Positions 24,677-35,803 of a stretch of DNA of 64,000 nucleotides are shown piece by piece. The DNA lies in assembly GCA_900471925.1 (NCBI GenBank), contig UCGV01000003.1, forward strand, positions 62,001 to 126,000, read 5' to 3'. The notes under the pieces were generated by a model. That model saw only the letters and a list, made by a program, of their open reading frames with translations. It was not told where the DNA came from and searched no databases. Source of the DNA: Hyphomicrobiales bacterium (GTDB lineage: Bacteria > Pseudomonadota > Alphaproteobacteria > Rhizobiales > Rhizobiaceae). How positions within the stretch are numbered: position 1 is the first letter of the stretch; every line of letters begins with the position of its first letter. The translations under genes were made by a program, and so were the position numbers.

Positions 24677-24762
24677 CGTCATGCTCGGGCTTTTCCCGAG
24701 CATCTGCTGCCGTCTCGTATGTCGACGCGTGGCAGATCCTCGGGACAAGCCCGAGGATGACG
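24677..24762. repeat. Nested inverted repeat (rhizobial dispersed type)
   Basis: Two 31-nt arms (24677-24707 and 24732-24762) are inverted copies matching at 28 of 31 positions. Each arm is itself a hairpin: ATGCTCGGG/CCCGAGCAT on the left, ATCCTCGGG/CCCGAGGAT on the right. The two outer mismatches between arms are compensatory within each hairpin. This CTCGGG...CCCGAG motif is familiar as an interspersed repeat of rhizobial genomes. It lies between convergent GNAT and ligA genes. Confidence 0.7.
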
Positions 24763-24822
24763 CCGAGTGAAAGGCAGGGCTGCCAAGAAACGGAGGCCCG
24801 ACGTATAGCCGCGCGACCTTCC

Positions 24823-26985
<2,163 letters not shown>

Positions 26986-27014
26986 TCACTCCAGAGAATC
27001 TGCAATGGTTTTAA

Positions 27015-27061
27015 CGCATGTCGCACAAAAGTGTGCAGCGGTTTTGCGATAACGACATGCG
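27015..27061. repeat. RIME-like palindromic repeat, copy 1
   Basis: Outer arms CGCATGTCG (27015-27023) and CGACATGCG (27053-27061) are perfectly complementary; an inner GCACA/TGTGC stem (27023-27036) sits inside. The core GTGCAGCGG-TTTTGCGATAACG is shared with the copy at 58972-59018, showing a dispersed repeat family. It lies in the leader region of ligA. Confidence 0.7.
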
Positions 27062-27132
27062 AAAAACAAAGGCTGAAAGCATTGCGCGCTTTCAGCAAAT
27101 TTTGACGATTGAAATAGTACCGACGTTTGGAA

Positions 27133-27651
27133 TTATGGCCGCGCGTTGCGTATCCTGATGGCGCTGACGTGCAATGTCGTCTCCCGCAAAGCCTTCGCCG
27201 GCGTGAGGCTATCGACGACCTTGAGTTCGATACCGCGCGAAGCAAATTCCCTGTCTAGCCGCGACAGAGCCGTGAACGCGAGCGGCACGACGGCGATGCG
27301 CGAGACCCACATTCCCGCATCCTGCAAATCCTCGAAACCCTCCAGCGGCATTTCGTAGCGATGGATGGTCGCGGCCTGCAGCCGCTCCAGCCAGGCGCTT
27401 TCGATATAGGCGGTACCGCGCCAGTCGCCGAGCAGACGTCGATCTTCCTCAGATGTCTCCGGCGTTGCCCAGACGAGAATACGCGGGCAATCGCGCGGGA
27501 AGAGATACATGAAGTCGTGGATATCATCGATCGCCCAGACGAGCGGCCCGTTCAGCCATTCCCGCCCCTGCAGACGTTCGGATGGAACACGCACCGGACG
27601 CGGCTCGAAGACGCCAATGGTCGGATCGTCGCTGAAATGGAAAAGCCGCAT
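27133..27651 (-). CDS. DUF6886-like protein
   Basis: A soluble 172-residue protein opening LFHFSDDPTIGVFEPRPVRVPSE and containing WAIDDIHDFMYLFPRDCPRILVW, the pattern I associate with the DUF6886 family of unknown function. No signal peptide or membrane segment. The ATG at 27651 gives the family N-terminus. It lies between recN and ligA on the same strand, with 66 bp and 152 bp on either side; nothing in the sequence ties it to DNA repair. Codon usage matches the neighbours. Confidence 0.75.
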   Translation of the reverse strand: MRLFHFSDDPTIGVFEPRPVRVPSERLQGREWLNGPLVWAIDDIHDFMYLFPRDCPRILVWATPETSEEDRRLLGDWRGTAYIESAWLERLQAATIHRYEMPLEGFEDLQDAGMWVSRIAVVPLAFTALSRLDREFASRGIELKVVDSLTPAKALRETTLHVSAIRIRNARP

Positions 27652-27717
27652 GCATGAGCTCGCCGGTGGACGACGTCAGATAGCCCAGCCGCTCGCCGCT
27701 GTCACCGGCGGCAGAGC

Positions 27718-29391
27718 CTAGCCGTTACCTGACAGAAGCCGCGCGGCAGCCGCCCTCGCCTCTTCCGTCACGGAGGCGCCCGCGAGCATACGGGCAATCT
27801 CTTCCGTGCGGTCCTTCTGGGCCATGGTGGCAACGCGCGTCGCGATCTTGTCGGAGCCGTCGCCGGACGGTCCCTTGGAGATCAGGAGATGCGTGGCCGC
27901 ACGTGCGGCCACCTGCGGCGCGTGGGTAACTGAGAGAACCTGTACCTTATCGGAAAGCCTCTTCAGCCGCTGGCCGATCGCATCCGCCACCGCCCCGCCG
28001 ACACCGGTGTCGATTTCGTCAAAAACGAGCGTCGGCGCCGATCCGCGGTCGGCAAGCGCCACCTTGAGCGCCAGCAGAAAGCGCGAGAGTTCGCCGCCCG
28101 AGGCAACCTTCATGATGGAGCCCGGCCGTGTGCCAGGATTGGTCTGGACGTGGAATTCGACGACATCGATGCCTTCGGCCGCGGCCTCTTCCGCATCCGT
28201 GGTGATCTCCACCATGAAGCGGGCGCGTTCGAGCTTCAGCGCCGGCAGCTCGGCCATGACAGCCTGCGCCAGTGCGTCACCCGCATGATGACGCTTTTCG
28301 GAGAGCGAGCGCGCCGCCGCCTCGTAACTTGCCTTGGCGACGCCGACTTCCGCATCAAGCTTCGACAGCCGCTCTTCGCCGGCATCGAGATCGGCAAGAT
28401 CGTTGATCATGCGCACGGCGAGTGCCGGCAGCTCGGTGACCGGAACGGAATATTTGCGGGAGGCCGCGCGCAGCGCAAACAGCCGCTCCTCGACACGTTC
28501 AAGTTCCTTCGGATCGTATTCCGTCTTGCGCAGCGCCGCTTCGACTTCCATCTGCGCGTTGGAGAGCTGATCCAGCGCCGCGTCAAGCAGCGCTACGGTG
28601 TCTTCCAGCAATCCGGGCGCCTCATGGCTCTTGCGCTCGAGACGGCGCACCAGCGAGGCGATATGGGGCACGGGAGAGGCATTGCCGTTCAGGAACTCGG
28701 AAGCCTCGGCAATATCGCCGGCAATGCGCTCCGCCTTCATCATTTTCTGGCGGCGATCGGCAAGCTCATCTTCTTCGCCATCGCGCGGCGAGAGCTTTTC
28801 AAGCTCCTCGACGGAGGAGCGCAGGTAGTCCGCCTCGCGGGCTGCTGCCTCCACCCTCTCGCGATGCTTCTTCAGCGTACGCTCGCTGTCGCGCCACAGG
28901 CGGTAAAGTGAGCCGACGCCCTGCACTTCCTCGCTGATGCCCGCAAAGGCATCGAGCAGCGTTCTATGGGCGTTTGTATCGACAAGCGCGCGGTCATCGT
29001 GCTGACCGTGGATCTCGACCAGCATCTGGCCCGCCTGGCGCATGAGCTGCACGCTGACGGGCTGGTCGTTGACATAGGCCTTGGTGCGACCATCGGAGGA
29101 TTGCTGGCGGCGGAAGATCAGATCGCCTTCGTCGTCGATGCCGTTTTCGCGCAAGAGCTTGCGGGCACCATGATCCATGCCGACGTCGAAGACAGCCGTA
29201 ACCTGGCCCTTGTCCTCGCCGTGGCGTACGAGACCACCATCGCCGCGCCCGCCAAGGGCCAGCGACAGACTGTCGAGCAGGATGGATTTACCAGCACCTG
29301 TCTCACCCGTCAGCACGGAGAGGCCGGTCTCGAAGGCGAGATCCAGCCGTTCGATCAGAACGATATCGCGGATCGAAAGCTGGATCAGCAT
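27718..29391 (-). CDS. recN: DNA repair ATPase RecN
   Basis: SMC-like ATPase of 557 residues used in double-strand-break repair. Walker A is GETGAGKS (29-36); long coiled-coil arms occupy about 150-370; the ABC signature is SGGELSRFLLALKVAL, and Walker B reads PTLVFDEIDTGVGG, followed by VLSVTHAPQVAA. The start at ATG 29391 lies 5 bp from the bamD stop, so recN is read from the bamD transcript. I see no LexA-type GTTC-N7-GTTC box directly ahead of it, so any SOS control would act further upstream. Length is typical. Confidence 0.96.
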   Translation of the reverse strand: MLIQLSIRDIVLIERLDLAFETGLSVLTGETGAGKSILLDSLSLALGGRGDGGLVRHGEDKGQVTAVFDVGMDHGARKLLRENGIDDEGDLIFRRQQSSDGRTKAYVNDQPVSVQLMRQAGQMLVEIHGQHDDRALVDTNAHRTLLDAFAGISEEVQGVGSLYRLWRDSERTLKKHRERVEAAAREADYLRSSVEELEKLSPRDGEEDELADRRQKMMKAERIAGDIAEASEFLNGNASPVPHIASLVRRLERKSHEAPGLLEDTVALLDAALDQLSNAQMEVEAALRKTEYDPKELERVEERLFALRAASRKYSVPVTELPALAVRMINDLADLDAGEERLSKLDAEVGVAKASYEAAARSLSEKRHHAGDALAQAVMAELPALKLERARFMVEITTDAEEAAAEGIDVVEFHVQTNPGTRPGSIMKVASGGELSRFLLALKVALADRGSAPTLVFDEIDTGVGGAVADAIGQRLKRLSDKVQVLSVTHAPQVAARAATHLLISKGPSGDGSDKIATRVATMAQKDRTEEIARMLAGASVTEEARAAAARLLSGNG

Positions 29392-29396
29392 TGGCC

Positions 29397-30245
29397 TCAG
29401 GAACCGAGAAGGAGTTTCTTGCCCGCTGCAGCGATCCACGAACCCTTGTTTTCACGCGGCTCCGCGCCACCCGACTGCAGCAGCTTGTAAGAATCAGCAT
29501 ACCACTGGCTGTCGGGATAATTGTGACCGAGAACGGCAGCAGCGGTCTGCGCCTCCTCGACGACACCCATCGCGTAATAGGCTTCGACGAGACGGGCGAG
29601 CGCCTCCTCGACCTGATTCGTATTCGGATATTTCTCCACGACGATGCGGAAGCGCGAGATCGCGGCGAGATATTCCTTCCGCTCCATATAGTAGCGGCCG
29701 ACCTGCATTTCCTTGCCGGCCAGCTGGTCGCGGGCGAAGCGCATCTTGGCCTGCGCATCGTCGACATATTCGGAGTCAGGATAGTTATCGACGACGGCCT
29801 GCATGGCCTCGATCGTCTTCTGGGATGCGCGCTGGTCCTGCGTCACGTCGACGATCTGCTTGGAATAGGTCAGGCCGACGAGATACTGCACATAGGCCGC
29901 ATCCTTGGACTTCGGATACTGCGCCATATATTTGTTGCCGGATGCGAGCGCGTCGTCGAAGCGGCCTTGGCGATACTTGACGAAGGTGCTCATCACAAGC
30001 GCCTTGCGCGCCCATTCCGAGAAGGGATTCTGCGCATCGATCGCATCGAACTTGCGCGCCGCTTCGGCCATGTTGCCGGCCTTCATATTGGCGAGGCCCT
30101 GGTCGTAGAGCACGTTCGGCGGATCGGTTTCGAGGCCGAGCTTGGTAATGTCGATATCGGGATCCGACTGGCAACCGGAAATCAAGGCGCCTGCGCTCAC
30201 CATCATCAAGGATGCGAGCAAAGCGCGCGCTGTCTTCATCATCAT
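29397..30245 (-). CDS. bamD: Outer-membrane assembly lipoprotein BamD
   Basis: Component of the BAM complex that folds beta-barrel proteins into the outer membrane. It has 282 residues with a lipoprotein signal ending LISGC (Cys25 as the lipid anchor) and then tetratricopeptide-like repeats (MAEAARKFDAIDAQNPFSEWARKALV, FDDALASGNKYMAQYPKSKDAAY, and others). Three ATGs in a row (30245, 30242, 30239) are possible starts; the first has AAGG at a suitable distance. recN follows after 5 bp. It is separated from lpxC by 293 bp that should hold its own promoter. Confidence 0.95.
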   Translation of the reverse strand: MMMKTARALLASLMMVSAGALISGCQSDPDIDITKLGLETDPPNVLYDQGLANMKAGNMAEAARKFDAIDAQNPFSEWARKALVMSTFVKYRQGRFDDALASGNKYMAQYPKSKDAAYVQYLVGLTYSKQIVDVTQDQRASQKTIEAMQAVVDNYPDSEYVDDAQAKMRFARDQLAGKEMQVGRYYMERKEYLAAISRFRIVVEKYPNTNQVEEALARLVEAYYAMGVVEEAQTAAAVLGHNYPDSQWYADSYKLLQSGGAEPRENKGSWIAAAGKKLLLGS

Positions 30246-30484
30246 GTCAGACCTTGCATAAGCCATTCGAAAGGATCCCACCGCTGCCGTCCACTCCACA
30301 GCAGCCACGCCTAGCTGGCGTTTCTAGCCACAAATCTGCATCGAGAGCAACGCAATGATCACGCATTAACGCATTTTTGTGGCAGCACCGCAGAGAATGT
30401 CAGGCTTTTCACCGGCAATCGTGCGTGCGGCGGCTAAATATCTGCCGCAAAACATCTATCGGCGCACCGTCGCCGTTCTCCCAT

Positions 30485-30511
30485 AAAAAAACCGCCCCCG
30501 TTAGGAGGCGG
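30485..30511 (-). terminator. Rho-independent terminator after lpxC
   Basis: Read on the minus strand, an imperfect stem (CCGCC at 30492-30496 with GGCGG at 30507-30511, extended by CC/GG) is followed by seven T (complement of 30485-30491). It closes the ddl-ftsQAZ-lpxC side of the cluster and isolates bamD. Confidence 0.85.
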
Positions 30512-30538
30512 CCCTGGCCCTAATTTGTGTACTGGAGG

Positions 30539-31495
30539 TCATGCCGACCAGGGGGCGAATTCCGGAGCGCTGACTGCAATGAATTCGCGAACGGCAACGC
30601 GCTGGCGCGGCGTCGAAGTCTCGACCACTTCATAGGCGGTCGGATCGCTCAACAGTGCCTTGAGAGCGTTGGCGTTCATCTTGTGGCCGCCGCGATAGGA
30701 ACGGTAGCAGCCGATGAACTGTGCGCCGGCAAGCGCCAGATCGCCGACGGCATCGAGCGTCTTGTGACGTACGAACTCGTCCTTGGCGTAGCGCAGGCCT
30801 TCGACATTGATGACGGTATTGTCGTCGGAGATGACGACGGAGTTTTCAAGCGAGGAGCCGAGAGCGTGGCCCGAAGCCCACAGACGCTCGACATCGCGCA
30901 TGAAACCGAAGGTGCGGGCGCGCGACAGCTCGGTCTTGAAGACAGCGGCAGTCATGTCGCCTTCCCACTTCTGGCGACCGATCAGCGGGCATTCGAAATC
31001 GATCTCGACTTCGAAACGCGTACCGTCATAGGGACGGAACTCGCTCCAGGAGCCGCCGTGCTCGATACGAACCGGCTTGGTGATGCGGATATAGCGGCGC
31101 TTGACGCCGAGGGAGACGAGGCCGACCTGCTCGATGGCTTCGACGAAAGGAACCGAGCTGCCATCCATGATCGGCATTTCGGCGCCGCTGACTTCGATGA
31201 CGACATTGTCGAGGCCGAGTGCGTAGACGGCGGCCATGACATGCTCGATCGTCGCGACCGAATGTGCCGGCGAGAAGCCGAGGACGGTGCAGAGATCGGT
31301 ATTGCCAACCTGAGAGGAAACGGCCTTCAGTTCGGTAACATCGCCATTGTTATGCACGCGCTGGAAAATGACGCCGGTGCCAGCTTCGGCCGGATTGAAG
31401 GTGATCGAAACGTCAGCACCAGAATGTACGCCGATACCCGAAAGTGTCACCGGACGCGATACTGTCGTCTGAAAGCCCAACAAGCCAATTCCCAT
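30539..31495 (-). CDS. lpxC: UDP-3-O-acyl-N-acetylglucosamine deacetylase
   Basis: Zinc deacetylase of 318 residues catalysing the first committed step of lipid A synthesis. LGFQTTVSRPVTLSGIGVHSG is the usual opening; the zinc/catalytic positions fall in SVATIEHVMAAVYALGLDN (Glu84/His85), HKTLDAVGDLALAG and the late His of YRGGHKMNANAL. Length is normal. It follows ftsZ at 260 bp with a terminator-like hairpin between, so it probably has its own promoter, as in other rhizobia. A strong terminator follows. Confidence 0.97.
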   Translation of the reverse strand: MGIGLLGFQTTVSRPVTLSGIGVHSGADVSITFNPAEAGTGVIFQRVHNNGDVTELKAVSSQVGNTDLCTVLGFSPAHSVATIEHVMAAVYALGLDNVVIEVSGAEMPIMDGSSVPFVEAIEQVGLVSLGVKRRYIRITKPVRIEHGGSWSEFRPYDGTRFEVEIDFECPLIGRQKWEGDMTAAVFKTELSRARTFGFMRDVERLWASGHALGSSLENSVVISDDNTVINVEGLRYAKDEFVRHKTLDAVGDLALAGAQFIGCYRSYRGGHKMNANALKALLSDPTAYEVVETSTPRQRVAVREFIAVSAPEFAPWSA

Positions 31496-31706
31496 AAGTT
31501 CTGCCTTTATTCTTCCGCACCCGCTGTTACCATCAGGCCGGATCTGTCTTCTACACTGCCCGAACCACGCAAAGCGGACTCTAAGGGCAGTTCGCTTGCC
31601 TCATACTTACGTGGAGCGACGCCGCAATCCAAATCACTGTTCGTTTCGATTTGTTACGAAATCCGCAACCTTAAAAGCATTTAGAATTCAAGCATGTAGA
31701 AATGCA

Positions 31707-31736
31707 AACGCCCGGGATTGCGGTCCCGGGCGTTTT
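31707..31736. terminator. Terminator-like hairpin between ftsZ and lpxC
   Basis: An 11-bp perfect stem, AACGCCCGGGA (31707-31717) with TCCCGGGCGTT (31724-31734), has short A and T tracts on both sides. It is a good candidate for ending or attenuating ftsZ transcription before lpxC. Confidence 0.7.
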
Positions 31737-31755
31737 CTGTGGAGAAGTGCGTTTC

Positions 31756-33486
31756 TCAGTTCGACTGACGGCGCAGGAACGCCGGAATTTCCAGCTGGTC
31801 GTCTTCCTGCATCATGCGCGCCTGCGGGACGGCACGACCCTGTTCGTCGAGGTTGCCGCGACGCGGTGCGTAGAGGCTTGCCTCCGGCGACAGCGGACGG
31901 CGCTGCTGCGAAGCAGCCGACGGCGCAGACGTCATTTCCGGAGCGACTTCCTCTTCGCGGCGGCCGAGCGAATTGGTGATTCGCTTGAGAAGGCCCATCG
32001 GACCGCGCTCTTCCTGAACATGCGCGGCGGCAGGCTGCGTGCGATGGTCGATCTCGGCCTGGACAACAGGCGGGAAGTCTTCGACCTTCGGCATGCGAAC
32101 CGGCTCGGGAGCCTGACGGATCACCGGCTCATGACGAACCGGCTGCTGCTGGTGAATCGGCTGCTGCTGCATGACCGGCTGCGGAGCCGGCTGATGCATG
32201 ACGGGAGCCGGCTGAACCGGAGCCTGGCGAACGACCGGAGCGGCTTCCGGTGCAGAAGCGAAGAGCTTGCTCTGCGGACGGAAGGTTTCCTGCATGGCGG
32301 GCTGCTGCTGGATCGGAGCAGCGATGCGCTGGGCCGGCATTTCCAGTTCGCGTTCCATCTCGACTTCAGCCTGACGGATGGCCTGTGCGATCTGGTCGGC
32401 CTTCGGTGCCTGCATGACCGGAGCAGGCTGAACTGCGGCCGGAGCCGGAGCAACGGCCGCGGAGGGACGGATAACAGGCTTTGCGGCCGGCTGGAACGTG
32501 CGGTCGGTGCCCTCGCGCATCGCGCGGTCGATACCGGTGGCGACAACCGAGACCCGGATGATGCCTTCGAGCGATTCGTCGAAGGTCGCACCGAGGATGA
32601 TGTTGGCGTCCGGATCGACTTCCTCGCGGATGCGGGTCGCAGCTTCGTCGACTTCGAACAGGGTCAGGTCGCGACCACCGGTGATGGAGATCAGCAGGCC
32701 CTGTGCGCCCTTCATCGAGGTTTCGTCGAGCAGCGGGTTGGCAATCGCGGCTTCGGCGGCCTGCATGGCGCGGCCCGAACCGGAGGCTTCACCGGTGCCC
32801 ATCATCGCACGGCCCATTTCGCGCATGACCGAGCGGACGTCGGCGAAGTCGAGGTTGATGAGACCTTCCTTCACCATCAGGTCGGTGATGCAGGCAACGC
32901 CGGAGTAGAGAACCTGGTCGGCCATGGCGAAGGCGTCGGCAAAGGTCGTCTTGTCGTTGGCGATACGGAAGAGGTTCTGGTTCGGAATGACGATAAGCGT
33001 ATCGACAGACTTCTGCAGTTCCTGGATGCCCGCTTCAGCCAGACGCATGCGGCGTCCGCCTTCGAAGTGGAACGGCTTGGTGACGACACCAACCGTGAGG
33101 ATGCCCTTGTTGCGGGCGGCCTGTGCGACGACAGGAGCAGCACCCGTGCCGGTGCCGCCGCCCATGCCGGCGGTGACGAAGCACATATGCGTGCCGTTCA
33201 GGTGATCGACGATCTCATCGATGCACTCTTCGGCGGCCGCACGGCCGACTTCCGGCTGCGAACCGGCGCCGAGGCCTTCGGTGACACTGGCGCCGAGCTG
33301 GATGATCCGCTCGGCCTTGGTCATCGTCAGTGCCTGGGCATCCGTATTGGCAACGACGAAATCGACGCCCTGGAGACCGGCGGAAATCATGTTATTGACG
33401 GCATTGCCGCCGCCGCCGCCGACGCCGAATACGGTGATGCGCGGCTTCAATTCGGTGATGTCAGGCTTCTGCAGCTTGATAGTCAT
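31756..33486 (-). CDS. ftsZ: Cell division GTPase FtsZ
   Basis: Tubulin-like GTPase of 576 residues that forms the division ring. The tubulin signature GGGTGTG is at 109-115, preceded by [14 protein letters not shown]. The GTPase core ends near residue 320. It continues in a ~240-residue Pro/Gln/Met-rich linker (with [23 protein letters not shown] runs) and finishes with [15 protein letters not shown], the conserved tail that binds FtsA and other partners. The long linker is typical of rhizobial FtsZ1. The start ATG 33486 has AGAGAAGGAACG upstream. It is 56 bp after ftsA in the same operon. Confidence 0.98.
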   Translation of the reverse strand: MTIKLQKPDITELKPRITVFGVGGGGGNAVNNMISAGLQGVDFVVANTDAQALTMTKAERIIQLGASVTEGLGAGSQPEVGRAAAEECIDEIVDHLNGTHMCFVTAGMGGGTGTGAAPVVAQAARNKGILTVGVVTKPFHFEGGRRMRLAEAGIQELQKSVDTLIVIPNQNLFRIANDKTTFADAFAMADQVLYSGVACITDLMVKEGLINLDFADVRSVMREMGRAMMGTGEASGSGRAMQAAEAAIANPLLDETSMKGAQGLLISITGGRDLTLFEVDEAATRIREEVDPDANIILGATFDESLEGIIRVSVVATGIDRAMREGTDRTFQPAAKPVIRPSAAVAPAPAAVQPAPVMQAPKADQIAQAIRQAEVEMERELEMPAQRIAAPIQQQPAMQETFRPQSKLFASAPEAAPVVRQAPVQPAPVMHQPAPQPVMQQQPIHQQQPVRHEPVIRQAPEPVRMPKVEDFPPVVQAEIDHRTQPAAAHVQEERGPMGLLKRITNSLGRREEEVAPEMTSAPSAASQQRRPLSPEASLYAPRRGNLDEQGRAVPQARMMQEDDQLEIPAFLRRQSN

Positions 33487-33542
33487 GGTACCCGTTCCTT
33501 CTCTTTATGGCCGCATCGCCACGCCGGCCAATTCACTCAATT

Positions 33543-34874
33543 TCAAAAGCTTTCCTTCAGCCACTGGCCCATGCGGGCGATGCGGCTGTTATTACCCCCA
33601 AGCGACAGGAGCAGGCTGCTCTGTGACGCATGTGTTTCCATGTCCGCGACCTGCGGATAGATCATCAGTCCCACGGCCGTCGAAAAGGCCGGTCCCTTGG
33701 CTGCCGTCGGCAAGCCGGACACACCCATCGGACGACCGATGCGGACATTGCGGGCCAGGATGCGCCGTGCCACTTCGGCAAGGCCGGTCAGCTGGCTGGC
33801 ACCACCCGTCAGCACGACGCGCTTGCCGACGATCGGGCTGAAGCCCGAACGCTGGATCCGGTCGCGGATGAGTTCCATCGTCTCCTCGATGCGCGCTGAA
33901 ACGATGCGCGAGACCAGAGCCCGCGGCACCTGCGTCGGCTGATCACGATCATCCTCGCCGATCGGCGGAATGGAGATCAGTTCACGCTCGTCGGAAGAGT
34001 TGGTCAGCGCCGAAGCGTGGACCACCTTCAAACGTTCAGCATCCTCGATCCGTGTGGAAAGGCCGCGTGCGAGGTCGGTCGTCACATGATGACCGCCGAG
34101 GCCGACAGCATCGGTATGGACAAGCTTGCCTTCGGCAAAGACCGAAATCGTCGTCGTGCCGCCGCCCATGTCGATGGCCGCACAGCCAAGTTCGACTTCA
34201 TCGTCGACGAGTGCGGCAAGACCGGATGCATACGGTGTTGCAACGATTCCTTCCACCGAAAGATGCGCTCTGTTGACGCTGAGCTCGAGATTTTTAAGCG
34301 CCGAGCGTTCCGCCGTCACCACATGCATATCGACGCCGAGCGCATCGCCATACATTGCCAGTGGATCGCGGATGCCGCGCTCACCATCGAGCGAGAAGCC
34401 GGTTGCCAGCGAATGCAGCACGGCGCGATCCTGCCGCAGCGACTGCTGGCAGGCTGCCGACAGCACCTTCTTCAGGTCGTTCAGCTCGACTTCCTGGCCA
34501 CCGAGATCGATGGTCGCCGTGTAGATATCGCTACCGAGACGGCCGGCCGTCAGATTGACGATCAGGCTTTCGACGGTCAGGCCTGCCATGCGCTCTGCCG
34601 CATCGACGGCGAGACGGATGACGCTTTCCAGCGCATCGAGATCGGCGATGACGCCGGTCTTGATGCCGCGCGAACGCTGATGGCCGATGCCGATAATCTC
34701 GATATTGTGCGTGCGGCCCGGCAGGATCTGGCTTTCCTCGCGCGGCGTCAGCCGGCCGATCATGCAGACGACCTTGGTCGAGCCGATATCGAGTACCGAA
34801 ACGATATGCGACCGCTTCGACGAAAGCGGCTTCAGGCGCGGCAATCCGAAATGGGATGAACCGAACAAGCTCAT
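33543..34874 (-). CDS. ftsA: Cell division protein FtsA
   Basis: Actin-like ATPase of 443 residues that anchors FtsZ to the membrane. VSVLDIGSTKVVCMIGRL is the phosphate-1 motif, CAAIDMGGGTTTISVFAEG the phosphate-2 motif, and RVVLTGGASQLTGL the adenosine motif. The C-terminal helix RMGQWLKESF is the membrane-targeting amphipathic segment. The ATG at 34874 overlaps the ftsQ stop by 4 bp, so translation is coupled. Order and length are as in other Rhizobiaceae. Confidence 0.97.
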   Translation of the reverse strand: MSLFGSSHFGLPRLKPLSSKRSHIVSVLDIGSTKVVCMIGRLTPREESQILPGRTHNIEIIGIGHQRSRGIKTGVIADLDALESVIRLAVDAAERMAGLTVESLIVNLTAGRLGSDIYTATIDLGGQEVELNDLKKVLSAACQQSLRQDRAVLHSLATGFSLDGERGIRDPLAMYGDALGVDMHVVTAERSALKNLELSVNRAHLSVEGIVATPYASGLAALVDDEVELGCAAIDMGGGTTTISVFAEGKLVHTDAVGLGGHHVTTDLARGLSTRIEDAERLKVVHASALTNSSDERELISIPPIGEDDRDQPTQVPRALVSRIVSARIEETMELIRDRIQRSGFSPIVGKRVVLTGGASQLTGLAEVARRILARNVRIGRPMGVSGLPTAAKGPAFSTAVGLMIYPQVADMETHASQSSLLLSLGGNNSRIARMGQWLKESF

Positions 34875-35803
34875 ATACTTTGCCCCGCCTTCTTCAAATC
34901 CTTGGTGCGCGCCGTAACCGCCGCCTGACGACGAGCAGCCGCCTCGGGCGTCAACTGGATCGTCGTGCGATCCGGCAGCCTGAGATCGACTGCAGCGATA
35001 TCGCGCTCCAGAAGCTGTTGTTCCTTGTCAAATTTCGAAAGTGTCGCCAGCGCCTGGTCGAGATCATCTTCCGGCAGCTTGACGACGACGCCATTGTCCA
35101 TGTGCAGATCCCAGCGACGGCCTGAGACCCAGACATAGGCCTTCACGCGAGCCTTGACGTCAGGCCACTTGGCAAACGCATCCTGGATGGAGGCTGCAGC
35201 CGTCTCGGCATCACGGCCGACGACGAGCGGCAGGCTCGAAAACTTGTTGTCGCGAAGCGGTGCGATCACGCTGCCGTTCTTCTCGATCAGCGAAAGCTCC
35301 TGGCCGTGCTGCCAGATGGCATAGGCGCTGCGCTCCGAGAGCTTCACTTCGATCGTCTTCGGGTAAACCTTGCGAACCTCGACATTCTCCACCCAGGGAA
35401 GACGCGCGATCTTCTGGCGCGCAGAATCGACATCGAGAGCGACCAGAGAGGTCGTGCCGTCGAGGCCGAGAAGCTGCAGGATCTCGATTTCGGAGGTCTG
35501 ATTGTTGCCGGAGACCTTCACATCCTCGATGGCAAAACCGGCAGCTGTCGTCGTCGCCTGCGCGACGGCTTCGGTGTGACCGCCGAGCGACATGCCGTAG
35601 AGACCGGTCGCAACCAGAAAGCCGAGCGCGGAAACCGTGCCGGTATGAGCCGGAATATGAATGCGACCGGTACCGAGACTGACGAGGAAACGCACGACGC
35701 GACGCAGCGGACGCGGCAGCACGCGACGCTCATCGGCCTCCACATAAGGAAGCTCGGCATGACGGCTGGGTCGCCCTATTCTTTTGACCGTCAACGCAAA
35801 CAA
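34871..35803 (-). CDS. ftsQ: Cell division protein FtsQ
   Basis: Bitopic division protein of about 310 residues. A cytoplasmic basic N-terminus, one membrane segment (in [20 protein letters not shown]) and a POTRA domain ([25 protein letters not shown]) are followed by the beta domain ([23 protein letters not shown]). I chose the TTG at 35803 because GGAGGA stands six bases before it; a GTG at 35824, with no ribosome site, would add seven residues. Either start overlaps the end of ddl, and the stop overlaps ftsA, so ddl-ftsQ-ftsA are translationally linked. Confidence 0.9.
   Translation of the reverse strand: MFALTVKRIGRPSRHAELPYVEADERRVLPRPLRRVVRFLVSLGTGRIHIPAHTGTVSALGFLVATGLYGMSLGGHTEAVAQATTTAAGFAIEDVKVSGNNQTSEIEILQLLGLDGTTSLVALDVDSARQKIARLPWVENVEVRKVYPKTIEVKLSERSAYAIWQHGQELSLIEKNGSVIAPLRDNKFSSLPLVVGRDAETAAASIQDAFAKWPDVKARVKAYVWVSGRRWDLHMDNGVVVKLPEDDLDQALATLSKFDKEQQLLERDIAAVDLRLPDRTTIQLTPEAAARRQAAVTARTKDLKKAGQSI

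Noticed and set aside
27133..29391. A LexA (SOS) box for recN
   Set aside because: I looked for GTTC-N7-GTTC directly upstream; only 5 bp separate recN from bamD and no match is present.
31702..33660. 652-codon open frame opposite ftsZ
   Set aside because: Antisense artefact of high-GC codon use over ftsZ; no recognisable domain.
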